From: Cristatella mucedo | Taxonomy: Eukaryota; Bryozoa; Phylactolaemata; Cristatellidae | NCBI GenBank assembly: GCA_009760855.2 | Contig: WPIO01000009.1 | Coordinates: forward strand, 3,219,001-3,283,000 | Direction: 5' to 3' | Length of the DNA: 64,000 nucleotides | Part shown: one piece after another, positions 11,293-24,011 of the stretch | How the letters are laid out: each line of letters begins with the position of its first letter | Numbering within the stretch: position 1 is the stretch's first letter | The notes under the pieces: generated by a model | Database searches by the model: none | The model's input: the letters and a program-made list of their open reading frames with translations, nothing else | Told to the model about the DNA's origin: nothing | Program-made: the position numbers and the translations under genes

Positions 11293-11564
11293 TCTGATAC
11301 GAAGAAGATCGGTACCATTAAAGGATGCTATTGAAAAGAGCCGGAATGTGATGCTGACCCAATGTGCAGTGGAACTTTTGCCGCACAAGATACCAATAAA
11401 AATGGCTCTATTACAAGCAGCTAAAGTTTTAGGAACAACTTCATATCTTGGCCTGTCAGGTCGTCCTTGATGTGTACATTACATGAGGTTACGATTTATT
11501 GGTCATTTTTTCATTAACGTGGCACCAATGCTAATGCCAATCCATCAATTAAAAAAATAAAATA

Positions 11565-11675
11565 TAAATATAATTCATTTGCATATTATTTCTCATGGCA
11601 CTTTAAATAAGCCACATAGTTTGAACCTACGGCCTTGGTCATTACAGGGGAACTCCTTACCCCTGGCCAAACCAG
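11565..11675 (-). repeat. SINE-A copy, decayed
   Basis: Ends CTTACCCCTGGCCAAACCAG (reverse of the SINE-A head) and begins near AATTCATTTGCATATTATTT. The tail is eroded, but the head and box B region (TAGTTTGAACCTACGG) are still visible. Confidence 0.55.
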
Positions 11676-12429
11676 AGCGGCAGTACCTCAGCCATCTAAT
11701 TTCACTGGCAGACAAGTAAGAGACACAGGTGAGCCAAGCTGCAGAGGAGCTGACGCGGGGAGGAGACGTTGGAATTCAAATGTGCTATGTCAGTTCAGCT
11801 CGTTGTTACAGATCTTAGCTAGCAAAAATAAACGTCCCTGTCAAAAGTCCACTGCCAATAAATTCTTTGAGATGCCGGCCAAAAGTGTAAAACTGACGAC
11901 GGCGAACTGAGTACAGCAGCATGCGTTCAACTCAGGAAAGGCTGACAACAAAAGGCGCCCGTCGGGCCGCCAAAGATTATAAATAAATTCGATACATTTG
12001 ATACATTTAAACTTGTAAATTTGGTAAATTTGGTAAATTTGATAAATTCAGAGCAGCCGCAGCCGTAATTATGGGGATATTTTGCCATTGCTTTATGGCG
12101 AAGCTGACAGCACAGCCAAGAACTGTGGATTCTGTACAGTCAAACGATAAAGTTTTCTGAAAAAAGCTCAAAGACACCCTAACGTATGGCACCTCACAAT
12201 CACGATCGATTTCGAGTACGCTTGCATTGCTCCTTCCTGCCACGTTAGTCGGCCGACGGCAGCGAAGTAAATTCTGGAAATTTCGATCGATGAGTCGTGA
12301 TCTGCATCGTGACAAAGGCTGGTGCTGCTATAGCGAGACAAAGCAGAAAAAAAGATGAATGTTTCTATGGGCTGCCATTGCCGTTAGCCTATGCAATTCC
12401 TGCGCTGTTCGCGAGGAGGTTATAGGTAA

Positions 12430-12520
12430 ATATAATTCATTTGCATAGCACTCAAAGGGAATCTCTATCCAGGCGCTTCAAATATAACTCGGGGCTCGAG
12501 AGCCCACGGCTTCAGTCGTC
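12430..12520 (-). repeat. SINE-A copy, truncated
   Basis: AATTCATTTGCATAGCACTC, then AATCTCTATCCAGGCGCTTC and a box-B-like CTCGAGAGCCC. The tRNA head is lost. Confidence 0.6.
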
Positions 12521-12707
12521 AAAGGGGAAGATCGTACTTTCGGACCGAACACAGGTATTTAATGTAGAGCATACCAGCACTATTTTCTCAACATGTGACG
12601 GTGTCGCCGAGATGCGCAAGTAGCACAATACGACACTGCTCGACAACATGTCAAATGCCCGCTGGCAGTTTGTCGAGTACGACTCAAGCATAAGTTAAAA
12701 CTTCCCC

Positions 12708-13026
12708 TGTTATGTTCTTAGGGCGAAATACAGCCAAGGAATATACATTCAAAAGTTGTAAGTTTTAATGAGCGGAACAGAGCGCCAAGCTGTAGCTCTT
12801 GAGAGCATGTGTGTCTGTATTGTAGGGCGGCCGGCCGGCCTGATATACAATGTCAACGTAATATTCTAGGATGCGTCGGGGCGTGGCCGCTGACGATTAA
12901 TAGTAGTGGCGGGCCAAGCGGGCAGACTGCATCCTGGTTGGTCCGTTCGGGTAATGCCTGAAGGCTTCAAGAGCCACTCCACTGCGCGAGGTGGGAGCGT
13001 TCGGGCAACACCCAAAGGCTTCGACA
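12708..13026 (-). repeat. LTR-like repeat, copy 1
   Basis: On the plus strand it starts TGTTATGTTCTTAGGGCGAA and ends GGCTTCGACA, so it is bounded by TG…CA. It is alignable along its length with 17442-17739 and, in two pieces, with 55654-56126. On the minus strand it contains TCATTAAAAC, a possible polyadenylation region. Flanking 5-mers (tcccc and acacg) do not match, so no target duplication was found. It may be a solo LTR or the 3' LTR of the element whose 5' LTR is at 17442. Confidence 0.65.
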
Positions 13027-13548
13027 ACACGCTGACGTGATGTAGCCAGCACTGCAGCATCCCTACCGCGTAGCCTGAGGTCCTGCAGAAAGGCAAAAAA
13101 TGAGCTCAACGGTCGATCGGCGCTCGCGGTCTGCAGGCGCGATGCTACCATTTTTGCGGTTGAGCTTCAGTAGCCGGTGGGCGGTCGGTTAGGTCGCAGC
13201 TGAGCCGGCCTGATCTATCGTCAAGTAGCCGCGGCTCAGGGGGAAGCCGTGCCACGCATCTTGGCCGCAGCTGGTCCACTGGCCGCCTCCACACCCTCCG
13301 GTTGATTCGATTCCAAAATTAGCATGGCGAGCGCAGCATACCTTCGAAGCGACACTGCCGGCACCCATTTGTAAAACCGATCGCCACACCTGCAGTAGGG
13401 TCGAGTGTAGCATAGTTAACACTTTGGCTTAGCTGTACGTGCGTGGTCGTCGTCCGGCCCTCGTCAGCCTCGGAGAAATCCGGCATTCCGGCATGCCCGG
13501 CTTCCTGCGTTTGTCGCCGTTGCGCTGCACGCGCCGGCGGCAAAGGCT

Positions 13549-14199
<651 letters not shown>

Positions 14200-14452
14200 G
14201 CGTTCACTGTCACCCCGATTCGGCACGCTCACGCGAAAGCCAATGGTAAGGTGTGGTTCTGTGCATGGGTGGTCATAACCCGCACGGACCCCGTGACCCT
14301 TAGTTCGCGAAATCCCGGCGTGTAGGAGCACATCTAACGAGACTTGCATCTCAATGATAGCGATGCGGGCCTGCAAGTTTAAGTTAGGTACGTTTTTCGC
14401 GACGAATAGCAGTCACTGCTCGCGCGGTGCGGCGACGCCTGACATTATGACA

Positions 14453-15515
14453 TTTGATCCCTCCCAGCCGTCGAGCACCTCAAATTCTCTAAACTCACTT
14501 GCTGCATGCATTGATGACATCCGCACATGGATGGCAGCAAATTTTCTAAAACTATAAGATGACAAAACTAACTTACTAATTATGAGCAAACCCAGTGTGA
14601 TTCAGAGACTGGAAAGGCTGTCTCTCAAAATTGGCTCTGCCAGCATATCTCCTGTCGAATCAGCTCGAAATCTAGGTGTCATATTCCAAAGCGACCTCTC
14701 GTTAGACGACCATATCAGCTCCACAGTCAAATCTGCCTATTTTCAGCTTCATAACATTGCTAAAATTCGGGCTTGTTTAGATAAGGATACCACATCTAAG
14801 TTGGTCCATGCATTCGTGACATCCCGTCTCGACTTCTGCAACTCACTGCTTACTGGCCTACCAGCATGTGCGATCAGGCGATTGCAGCTGGTGCAAAACT
14901 CTGCAGCTAGGCTTGTCTGTCGTGAGCGTCGCAGTTGCCACATTACTCCACTTCTCGCCGACCTGCACTGGCTACCAGTCAAGCAACGGATTGACTTCAA
15001 GGTTTTGTCGCTCACTTTTAGGTCCCTTCATTCTATGGCTCCAGCCTATCTCTCCGACACACTCCCCCATCAGGCCAAGCATCGTACCACCCGCTTTTCG
15101 GAATCCAACAGTCTGGAAATACCTCGTACAAATCTTAAATCCTTTGGAGACCGTGCATTTAGCTCGTATGCTCCCAAAGCCTGGAACTCCCTCCCGACCT
15201 GCGTCAGAACATCCCATGACCTGATCACATTTAAAAGAAACATAAAAACACACCTATTTAGGACAGTATTTAGTGGGTCCCTGTGATTTGTCCTTGATGT
15301 GCTTATGCATGCTGACACTGTGCATGCTGCCACTAACCGCATTTGCATGCTGACCCTGGGCATGTCACCCCTAACTCATTTTGTTAGTTTTTCAAGCATG
15401 ATTTCACTTACTATTCAGTTGCATATCACTTTGCAGCAAATGTAAAGTGCCTAGAAAGAGATTAAGTTCTCTGAGGACGCTTTATAAAGTACATTATTAT
15501 TATTATTATTATTAG
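14453..15515 (+). mobile_element. LINE-A copy 3, truncated
   Basis: A plus-strand copy starting inside RT (TTTGATCCCTCCCAGCCGTC), just after the position of the YADD box. It runs to an (ATT)n tail at 15496-15515. An in-frame stop at about 14556 interrupts the RT. The frame 14582-15286 then gives 234 residues to the family C-terminus SGSL. The missing N-terminal part is the usual 5' truncation. Confidence 0.9.
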
Positions 15516-15529
15516 CCATAGCATAGCCC

Positions 15530-16555
15530 CGGCCTGAATTACGCCTAGGAACAGCAGGGGGAAGGGGGGTTGGATTGGCTGGATTGGGTGGCAGATTCGT
15601 AGCGGCGCTGGGCGCTGGGCCAAGCGCAGGCTTTCCCAGCTCCCAGGCTGCGCAGGAAACGAAGGTTTTCGCCAATCCAGTGTCAATCTCGAATCAGGCA
15701 TCCAGTCGAATTGACTGCCTCAATTGGGGCACAATTTCAGTGTGTTTTACTGAGGTGCCGTAGCTTTTAAGCGATAGCATTTATCGCTCGCGAGCCTGCC
15801 CTGTGCTTTAAGCACGCTGCTTTCAAATGGCCGGATGCCGAGCAGAAACTGCCGACAGCTTGTTGAAAATGGCAGTTCCTGCGGCTATGCTCGAGGCTGC
15901 TATAGGGAAAGTACGAGCCTGCAGGGAGGCCTCTTTCCGCGTTGGAGGTGTGGCTGTGAGCCGCCGCCGCTGGCCTCGAGCTCTGACTCGCCGGCGTAGA
16001 GCTGAGCCGCAGAGCGCGGTGACTGCCAGCGCTTACCGGAAGAGGGTGGCTATAAGGCGCGAATGAGCCGTGCCTGCTGCTGGCTCACCGTGTCTCTCGA
16101 GACCCTCGAAGATTCCTCTACTTCGACCGCAATCTATATGGAGCAAGAGAAAGATAACGCGTCATCCTTTACTAGAAACAGTGCTTTGAGAATGGATTCA
16201 TTGCCGACGGAGCAAATAAATTTTGTGCGGCGTGCGTCATCCAGCTGGTCCTTGATTAACGCGAAATTGCACATCGACGCCTCTTGACGAATGCGAGCCG
16301 CGAGCTCTTGAATAGGCTGACCAGCCTTGCGCTGCAGGTCCGACCGGTATTTATACCTTTCTCGAATGAGAAAGCGCATAGGGTCGAACCGCGCACTCGT
16401 GCGGTCTTCTATCCTTCTTAATGTCCAAATTGTTGGCGTCAAGCGCGGGCGTCTGTTGCGAAGCGTAGCTTGACAGCAACTTGAATAGCACCGGCGGCTG
16501 GCTGACGAGAAATACTTGCGCAAGTTTTCCGCAGGGCACGGAGTGTGCCCCCGCG
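15530..16555 (-). pseudogene. Ty3/gypsy-like gag and protease remnant
   Basis: Minus-strand retroelement coding remnant. Gag capsid-like sequence at 16545-16085 contains KLAQVFLVSQPPVLFKLLSS, then RERYKYRSDLQRKAGQPIQ, ELAARIRQEASMCNF and TKFICSVGNESIL, the usual order in Ty3/gypsy Gag. Two lesions are visible: a frameshift near 16410 and a TAG at 16136-16134. At 15844-15812 CSASGHLKAAC has CX4HX4C zinc-knuckle spacing, with the Cys three residues upstream replaced by Gly. At 15684-15676 EIDTGLAKTFVS gives the retropepsin D-T-G. No RT, RNase H or integrase follows; LINE-A copy 3 lies next to it at 15515. Gag packages element RNA, and the protease would process Gag-Pol. This copy is dead. Confidence 0.72.
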
Positions 16556-16575
16556 AACGCATTGAACCCGGGCCC

Positions 16576-17102
16576 AGTAATGTGAAAGAGCTAGGATGGT
16601 TGCCGGTTGAGCAACGGATGCAGAGCAAAGCTCTTACGCTGACCCCCAAGGCCCGCCACGGCTTGGCTCCTTCGTACCTAGCTGAACTGCTGCATCAGTT
16701 TCAGCCTGTTCGTGCCCTGAGGTCCTGCGTGGACAATAAATCAGCTGTCCCATTCCTCCGCTTAAAGACAATTGGCGACAGAAGCTTTAGCTCTGCAGGT
16801 CCTAGACTGTGGAACTCGCTTCCACAATTCTCCTGCAATGACAACTACTCTCCTGCTGCCGACTGTGGCCCATTCTTTTCAGTGGTCCTGAGCTGCTACT
16901 TCTATGCTACTCACTACCTCAACTGCTCTCCCGACTGTGCTATGCTTCCCACTTTCTCTTTGTTGCGTGAGACGAAGTCTCTGTTGGCTACCGAATGCGT
17001 ACCGAAAGCCGCTTAGGCTGTGAGTGGGCTACACAAAACTCTCCTGCGTAACACCGACGTGGTCTTTATGACTTTGTGCAGTTACAGACGGAGATACATA
17101 GT
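16576..17102 (+). mobile_element. LINE-B copy 1, inserted in gag
   Basis: A second non-LTR family. It carries an RT C-terminal remnant: ELGWLPVEQRMQSKALTLT, HGLAPSYLAELL and RLKTIGDRSFSSAGPRLWNS, in a frame 16516-17016 that also covers flanking sequence. The 3' end is GTTACAGACGGAGATACATA. AGTAAT at 16576-16581 recurs at 17100-17105, a likely target-site duplication. The gag reading on the minus strand resumes across the gap. Confidence 0.82.
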
Positions 17103-17165
17103 AATCTGCGAACAGCTCGACGGTTGAATCGAAAGATGCGAAAGTAGGGATCGTCGCTTGATAAC
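17097..17165 (-). pseudogene. Gag N-terminal remnant, split off by LINE-B
   Basis: The minus-strand frame reads PTFASFDSTVELFADYY, the N-terminal Gag signature (Phe-Asp … Trp/Phe … Tyr). It is cut by the LINE-B insertion at 17102 and continues beyond it near 16575, where a further one-base frameshift is present. Confidence 0.6.
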
Positions 17166-17364
17166 CGGCGGTGCTGCTGCTGGCTGCTCAAGCCCTTTAA
17201 CGAGGTAAGCAGAATGCGAATCTGCTTCCGGTGCTGGTCGATTATGAGACTCGTCCGTTCCTTCTGCTCCCCGAGCTGTCACTGTAGGCGTTCTACTCTC
17301 TTCCTGTTTACCATCTCAGCTGTAGCTCGATTCCATGAGATCGGATGCCATCTTCGTTGCATGT

Positions 17365-17410
17365 CAGAAACGTGTCACCTCGAGCGCCAGAAACGTGTCA
17401 CCTCGAGCGC
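17365..17410. repeat. 23 bp tandem duplication in the LTR-element leader
   Basis: Two exact adjacent copies of a 23-mer beginning CAGAAACGTGTCACC, between the LTR and gag. Confidence 0.9.
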
Positions 17411-17441
17411 CCGTACCGAGTCGCATTGGGCGCCGGAAATG

Positions 17442-17739
17442 TGTTATCTTCTTGGGGCGAAATACCGCCTAGAAATACACATTCAAAAGTTTTAAGTTTT
17501 AATGAACGAAACAGAGCGCCAAGCAGTAGCTCCGGAGAGCGTCCGTGTCCGTGTCGTAAGGCGGCCGCCTTGATATACCGTGTCAATGTACTTGGGTGGG
17601 TCGGGGCGTGGGCCACAGCTGATTATTAGCAGTAGCAGGGCAAACTGCATCCTGGTTGGCCCCTTCGAATAGCGCCTGAAGGCATGAAGAGCCACCTCAC
17701 GAGATTGGCTCATTCGGGCAACGCACAGGGGCTTCGACA
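17442..17739 (-). repeat. LTR of the Ty3/gypsy-like element (5' LTR on the minus strand)
   Basis: Plus strand starts TGTTATCTTCTTGGGGCGAA and ends GGGGCTTCGACA. It is homologous to 12708-13026. On the minus strand it ends ATAACA, and CATTTCCGGCGCCCAATGCG follows at once, where a primer-binding site is expected. The leader and gag come next in the same orientation. That context is the main reason to call the whole family an LTR. Confidence 0.7.
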
Positions 17740-20450
17740 GTCACAGCACTTTGCTGTGCGGTAGATGGCGCTGTAACACGTGTCATGTGGTTTTGCTTTT
17801 CCTCGCTGTCGGCTCCTATTTGTCCTGATGACAGCCCTAGTGCTTCATAAGCCATTCGTCGCCGGAAATAGCAGCCACACCCCGTGTAAGTACAGGAGCC
17901 AGTTGTTAAGTTTTGAGATCCCACAGCAAGCCGTTATAGAGTAGAAATATGTTTCTCACGAATGCTAGTCGATTCGAAGGAGATTTCTTCTCTGCTAGGC
18001 CGAATATGAGAAATGGAACTGTCGGATATCCAACCGCAGATAGCGTGTCCCTCCGGCCACACCATCGCTAACCAACAAGCGCAGTGATGCCCAACGATCA
18101 GCAGTGATGCCCACTGATCAGGTCGTCGTACCAGGCCGTCAGTACTTCGCCCCCTCGTACGGAGAGGCGCATCTTGCAAATTACAGTCACTCGAGTTTTG
18201 CTCACCGGACAAAACGCATTCGTCTGTATCTCAGAGACATCCTTATACCGACTTGTGCTGCCTTTCTTTCTGCGTCTTTCTTGGCGATTCGTCAATCAGA
18301 ACAAACACAGCGGCGGCCAAAGGGCAATCCCATGAAATCACCATGTCGCATGCTCATGTTTCTACAGGCTTAATCTCAGTGAACCCGTGGCTAGTCTGCT
18401 AGTGGAGCTTCGCGGATGACTGACTGGAAAAGCAAGGGTAAACCAATCGTGCAAATGCGGCGTCACTTTCGCCGTCACTTCCGCCGTCACTTTTACCGAC
18501 GGAACACAGGCAGACAACTGACGGCTGGTCAACCAGACGTGCGAAACGCCAGTGACTCTGTAAGGTACTGGTAATTGTCTGGGTTACTGAAGTCTGTGAT
18601 TGGAGTGATTACAAAAAAATCAGCTCCGCTGATGATTCAGTGGCTTCGTTTATAGGGCAGAAGTGTTAACGTTGTGGTAATCACTACTACCACTTGCATT
18701 GAATGATTGCCTGCTGCAGCACTCAAGTCTATTGCTAGGCCGTGAGCTACCAGCGTCTCACCCCTTGGTTAAGACCACGAACAATGCATTTTAAGTGACC
18801 AATATCCAAGCTGCGATTTCAGAAGTAGGTGGTGGTGACGGCTCAACGCCCATGCAGATTAACAAGAAAGAGACATGAGAGCCATGAGTGTGAATGCATG
18901 CATCGAGCCAGCGGTGCAGTCATTTCAGTCTGCTCAGTGGTGCTCACGTGTTACCCGGTCTCTGCTTTATAGAGACCCAAGTCTGTAAACGTCGGTCAGG
19001 CGAGGCTAGAAAGTCGCAAATGCGTCGCACATTTGAAACTCAAAGACTGCCATCGGACCGATATCATCCCAATCGCCCGCCCAGCGCCTGTTTCATAGTC
19101 AGATTGGATCGTTACACATTTTAAGGGCACTGCTTAATGTTCCTTGCCATTTTAAATTTTGTAATGACATACCTAAGCATTCCAAACGGGAGTTTTTGAG
19201 GAACGTTGATTTTGAGATTTTTCATAGGGTTCTGCGCTCACCGTCCGGCGCGGAAAGTGCACTCAAGTGGAGTTCCTATGCAGCCGCAGCGCACGTACCG
19301 GATCGCACTTTTGAAAAAATTTACATCTGGGATTAATTTCGCAGGCACGAAGGAGACACACAAAAAGTTGACGAGAGTGTCTCAGACCAGGACGGGAGAA
19401 GTGCCAATGCATAGCACACAAAAAGTACAAGAAGGCAAAAGAAACTTGCAAAAAGCATATTACTGGTGTGTGCGAAGATGGCTTCTACAATAGGTTCCAG
19501 AGTGACTCTGTAGCTTAAGTAGACACGTCTCCGACTTCCACCTCCAATAGGCCTATGATTTGACGATAAGAGACCACCGTACAGCAGTCTCATAGTGACT
19601 CCTTTTCCTCCTTCAAACAGTCAGTAACCTATCGCCTAGGTTTCCAGCCTGCTGCATGGGAAGGTTGCTCTGAGATTATCAAATTAGTCATACCCCAATT
19701 GAAATTATTGAATAGAATTCACGTAAAAAATGAAATGTCATCAGAGGCAAAGCTAGTAAATGAGCAGATCAAGTACTGCTCATTTCTGTTAACAGTGTGA
19801 GAAAGGCTAAGAATAAGTTCTTGAAGACGCGATATTTGGTAAGGAACGGGGTACGGATAAAACTTCAGCACTTATAAGACGTCTTTTTGTAAAGACCTTG
19901 TCAACTAGTTGCTACAAAATTTTCTAATAAAGTTCCTTCCACATTAAGTCCGAGCTGAACAGAATTTGAATCTCAAAACTACCGGATCAGCTACCGGCTC
20001 ACATATGGTGACCTTTGACCACATCAATGGACATTAATCTTGCGCTCTGCCGCATCCCGACTCATCAAGTTCTTGTCAGAACCTTACGATATTTGACCTC
20101 GTTATTTCAAAGCTTTTATCACTTCAATTTTGATGCATGCACAGTGGTGAGCGTTACTGAGATGTACATGAACAGGTGCACGCATTTCCCGAATACCATA
20201 AGGCGCACATATTGGATCGGGAATCCTCTTGTACGCGTCTATGTACTAAACCCGACGTTACATGGCTCTATTTGAGTCTCAGTGCTGTCAGGCAAGTCTT
20301 TGGGTAAATGACCAGCCGGTCGACCGAGAACTAATGGCACCAGACTCGTGCACTGCTCTGGCCTATTTAATTTTGCAGCCGCCTGCAAGCGGACCGTAAG
20401 CATAGATCTTTTCATATTTTACAGGCGCAATTCGATTTCTAGGGATCTAA
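17740..20450. other. Unassigned interval
   Basis: No gene recognised. A 12 bp unit (CGTCACTTTCGC and variants) repeats three times at 18461-18496. A segment near 18735-18775 resembles the end of a SINE-B head but is too short to call. Confidence 0.5.
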
Positions 20451-20454
20451 ACAC

Positions 20455-20660
20455 GTACGCACACAAGCGCACGCACGCGCGCACGGGCACACGCGCACGG
20501 GCACACGCGCACACACAGACACACAAAGCACACTCACACACATACGCTTAGACGAATGCACGCAGGCACGAATACACGAATACGCATGCACGCACGCATG
20601 CACGCACGCTTGCACGCACGCTTGCACGCACGCACACACGCGAAGACAGACACACAGACG
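20455..20660. repeat. (CA)/(CACG)n-rich tract
   Basis: Irregular CACG, CACA and CATGCACG units, purine-pyrimidine alternating, of the kind able to adopt Z-DNA. The cysteine/valine-rich minus-strand 'proteins' here are repeat artefacts. Confidence 0.9.
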
Positions 20661-22319
20661 AACGCACATTTGAAAAGACTTACGACACTCAGCCATGGTG
20701 AGTCTGCAGGACCGTAGGTCAAGAGTGCCTTGGTAACACAGCTGTGGTGATTACATTATTGCGGGCTAAATTTCAAGAATCCGTTGAGATTAAACCTATA
20801 GCCGGACATGATTTGACTTGCCATAGCTTAGCCCAGCTGACAGCTGCTGAGGTAGCTGAAATTTAATTCGCGATATCTATTCATATGGATGTATGACGAA
20901 GCAGACGTACACGAATCAGTGCATACGACGTCGGGAGCAAGGATAAAGTCAAGCTAACCGCTTTCTGCAGCTGTGGCTGCAATAAATAAATCAACCTGGC
21001 TCTAAGAAATCTCGTAGCAGTACATAAGCGATTACCTGCAATGACGCATTGAGTGCGATATTGATTTATTTCTTCAAAGCGTTGACCAACGGCGACCGGG
21101 AGACTCGAAAGGTCGTTGCAATTGAACGCGTGCACACGGCTACCTGCTATCACGAGTGAGTTCAGGTCGATCGCACGATGACGTCAGAGCTGCGCTACTC
21201 TTAGAAGCTTAACTTCCATTTAGTGGGGTCCATTTTCCCGTGCGTGCTCGCAGGAATTAGTGGTCTTACTAATGGCTTTCACCTATGCGAAGCAGGGGAC
21301 AGTCGCCAGAGTTGTATATGTATGTCCAGTCCGATCGAGCAGACGCGCATGCAATGCACACGGCTGGGACAGCACGCCTATACTTTGTGGCAGGCAAGGC
21401 TCAAAAGCTTCAGCCTTCGTCGCTTTCTCGTTTGACCGGTTTGGAGTGACGTGCCACCCATGGTACTGGCGCTTGATAGCGAATGCAGAGGTGCAAGTGG
21501 TCAGCCTTTGCAACCTTGACCTGACTCAGAACAGAGCGGCCCTGGCAGAACTCTGAGGCTTTGCGGCGTTTAGCGACTGCTGTGTCAGACTTGAAACGGA
21601 ACCGGTCAACTGAATGACGAGGAAATTATCGCTCGTTGCTTTGCAGGCTGTTTTCAATTACAGAATTCCATATAAATTCAATGGAAAGCTTGAATCTCAA
21701 GCAGGTTTTAGTGCTCGACCGCTGACATCCATTATGATCACAGGCGTATTGGCCTAGTTTGAAGAGGTTAAGCGTGAATCGCAATATTCCAGATGTAGCA
21801 CACAGACAGCTCAATATCTAAAAGTTTTACGAAATATTTCCGCATACATGGGATGAATGTACGTAGCCGAGCCATTCGTACAAATACAAGCCAGGGTCAG
21901 TTAACCTCTACAGCAGAGACATTGTTTTTGCAGTAAACGATTAATTTAAAAAATGCTTAGGACGGCTCACAGTGCAGCCGGAACAAAGTTGACAATCTAG
22001 ATGGTAGTCATATATGTATTACGCAATGATGGCAGAACCGACACATACTAGCGATTGTGAACTAAGATCTGACGTTAAAGATCATTTGAAAAACTTTCAA
22101 TGTGAGGTCCCGAAATGTCTTAAAAGAAGAGTTGAATTGTTTTGAACGATTCGCATGAGTTTTAAATTTAATAGCGACGTGTAAGAGCTTGCTAACGAGA
22201 CCGTCTGCGTCAGCGCCTAGTTAACGGACGCGTCACTCAGCAGTTATCCTGGAAGACTCGGAACACTGGCGTCATTGCTTTTGCTCAACACCTTAATAGT
22301 ATGTTCATATGCTTCTGAA
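20661..22319. other. Unassigned interval
   Basis: No gene, repeat family or RNA recognised. Confidence 0.5.
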
Positions 22320-22780
22320 TAGTCTTTTCAGGTTAGTGCCTCTCTGCTGGTGCCTGTGGATCTATCATCAGCATTTGACACAATTGACCACCGAATCCTT
22401 CTGGAGCGCCTGTCCGCACGTCTAGGTATTACTTGTATAGTGCTAGAATGAGTCAGGTTCTACGGCAGTGAGAGAATTAAACAGCTATATATAAATCGAT
22501 GTCGGTAATCTAGGAAGCCCTCACAGTAGGACGCACGTCGTGGTCCGATCTTAAGTAAGGTAGTTTACCTTACTTTCACTATCAATGCTCTCCGTGTGGC
22601 CAATTTCTTTGCCGATCGCAATCTTGACGTGCACAAATACGATGCCTGCGACGCCCAGCTCTATCGACGTCTGTCGATCCTTCTCAGCCTTACGCCTCAT
22701 CCGAATCATCTAGTTCTCTTGCTGCATGTATCGGCGACATTGGAGCGCGCTAGGATCTTAAACCTCATTAAAGCATGCCA
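22320..22780 (+). mobile_element. LINE-A related RT relic
   Basis: Heavily decayed. VDLSSAFDTIDHRILLERLS at about 22354-22420 corresponds to the first Asp motif block, and later pieces (CAGCTCTATCGACG) to the region after YADD. It is more diverged than most LINE-A copies, so it may be an older subfamily. Confidence 0.6.
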
Positions 22781-23360
22781 CACAAAGTGGAAATCGCTAG
22801 CGCCCGCTATTGACCTCAACGGCGCCATCTCACGACATCCGCGGCCTGTCAGCAACGGAGTGGTGGAATCGCGGTCGCCGCCCTGGATCGATGCGGCTCT
22901 ATCTGCGCACACGTCCGTGCCGTCTTGGGAAAAAACAACGCGGCCGCTCGGCGTCGGCTAGGCGGCGTCCACCACATTTTAGCGAGCTCGCTCAGCGCAC
23001 TCGTCGGTCGCACCTGGCTCGCAATCGATACTGCGCGCGCGCGTCGGCGAGCTCTTACCGCGAGTCGCCCTCGCCGCCAGGGCTGTAAGCGATGACTACT
23101 ATTGTTGGCCTACTCGCGCGCGCGCGCGCGTCTTCGACGCAGCGTCCGCGTCAGCGGCCTTGGCGGCAAGCCGCCAGGCCCGGTAGCGTAGCGCTCGGTC
23201 GTCGCTCCCTCGACTTGCTACTCGACCGCGCGCGGGCCACCGCCCCTGGCTCGGAAGCCGTTGGCGATGACGGGCGGGCGCCGCCCTAGGGTTTCATCGA
23301 CTGACCGAGCGGTGTCTGCTCCTGTCTGTCGACAGTTGGCGAGGCGCCGAGACTCGCTCT

Positions 23361-23383
23361 CAGAAAGAGCGAGAGAGAGAGAA

Positions 23384-23424
<41 letters not shown>

Positions 23425-23431
23425 GAGAGAG
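23361..23431. repeat. (GA)n microsatellite upstream of the Kv start codon
   Basis: About 70 bp of GA-rich sequence some 240-300 bp upstream of the ATG. Confidence 0.9.
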
Positions 23432-23666
23432 ACCCGACATTTCCGCGGCAGACCTATGACGGCGGCTCGGCGTGCGCGCAATTAATGCTGCCGCGTCGTC
23501 GGCGAGAGCTTAGTCGCGCTTTTGTTAATGGGAAAGATCATTTGAATATTCTGGAGCTGTTTACGGTAGCCGCTCCGCGTTCGATTCGCGGCGCGTGCGT
23601 GCCGCCAGAGCTGGCTCCGCAACCGCCGAGGAGAGTAAGACGCGCTAGCGAGCGAGCGAGCGAGGC

Positions 23667-24011
23667 ATGGACGCGGCCGAGGTAGCGACCCCCGAGGCTA
23701 TCGAGCGTGCGCTGCAGCCGCCGAGCGGAGGGCCGGCCCAGAGGGCTGCCGCAGCCGCCGGCTCTGAAGAGTTCTTCGTCATCAACGTCGGCGGCGCGAG
23801 ATTCGAGACGCGACGCAGCACGATGCTGGCGGTGCCCGGCAGCCGCCTGGCCGGCGTCGCCGCGCTGGGCCGGCGTCACGAGGCGTACAGGGAGCAGCAG
23901 GACGACTTCTTCTTCGACCGCCATCCGGGGGCTTTCGACGCCATCCTGCAATACCATCGATGCGGAGCGCTGCATGCGCATCCGGGCGTATGCGGAAGCC
24001 TGCTGAAAAGG
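23667..24011 (+). CDS. Voltage-gated K+ channel, coding exon 1 (T1 domain)
   Basis: Seen: the ATG at 23667 sits in a good context (GAGGCATGG) and opens 115 codons to the donor AAAAGG|GTGAGC (24011/24012), phase 0. Residues 1-33 are a low-complexity Ala/Pro-rich N-terminus. From residue 36 the T1/BTB tetramerisation domain starts: FFVINVGGARFETRRST, LAVPGSRLAGVA, DDFFFDRHPGAFDAILQYHR and ALHAHPGVCGSLL. T1 drives subfamily-specific assembly of four subunits in the cytosol. His103 and Cys109 are the first half of the HX5CX20CC zinc site; the other two Cys are in exon 2. That site marks the non-Shaker (Shab, Shaw, Shal) T1 classes. Reading past the donor gives a Gly/Arg-rich non-T1 sequence, so the splice is firm. 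Confidence 0.93.
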
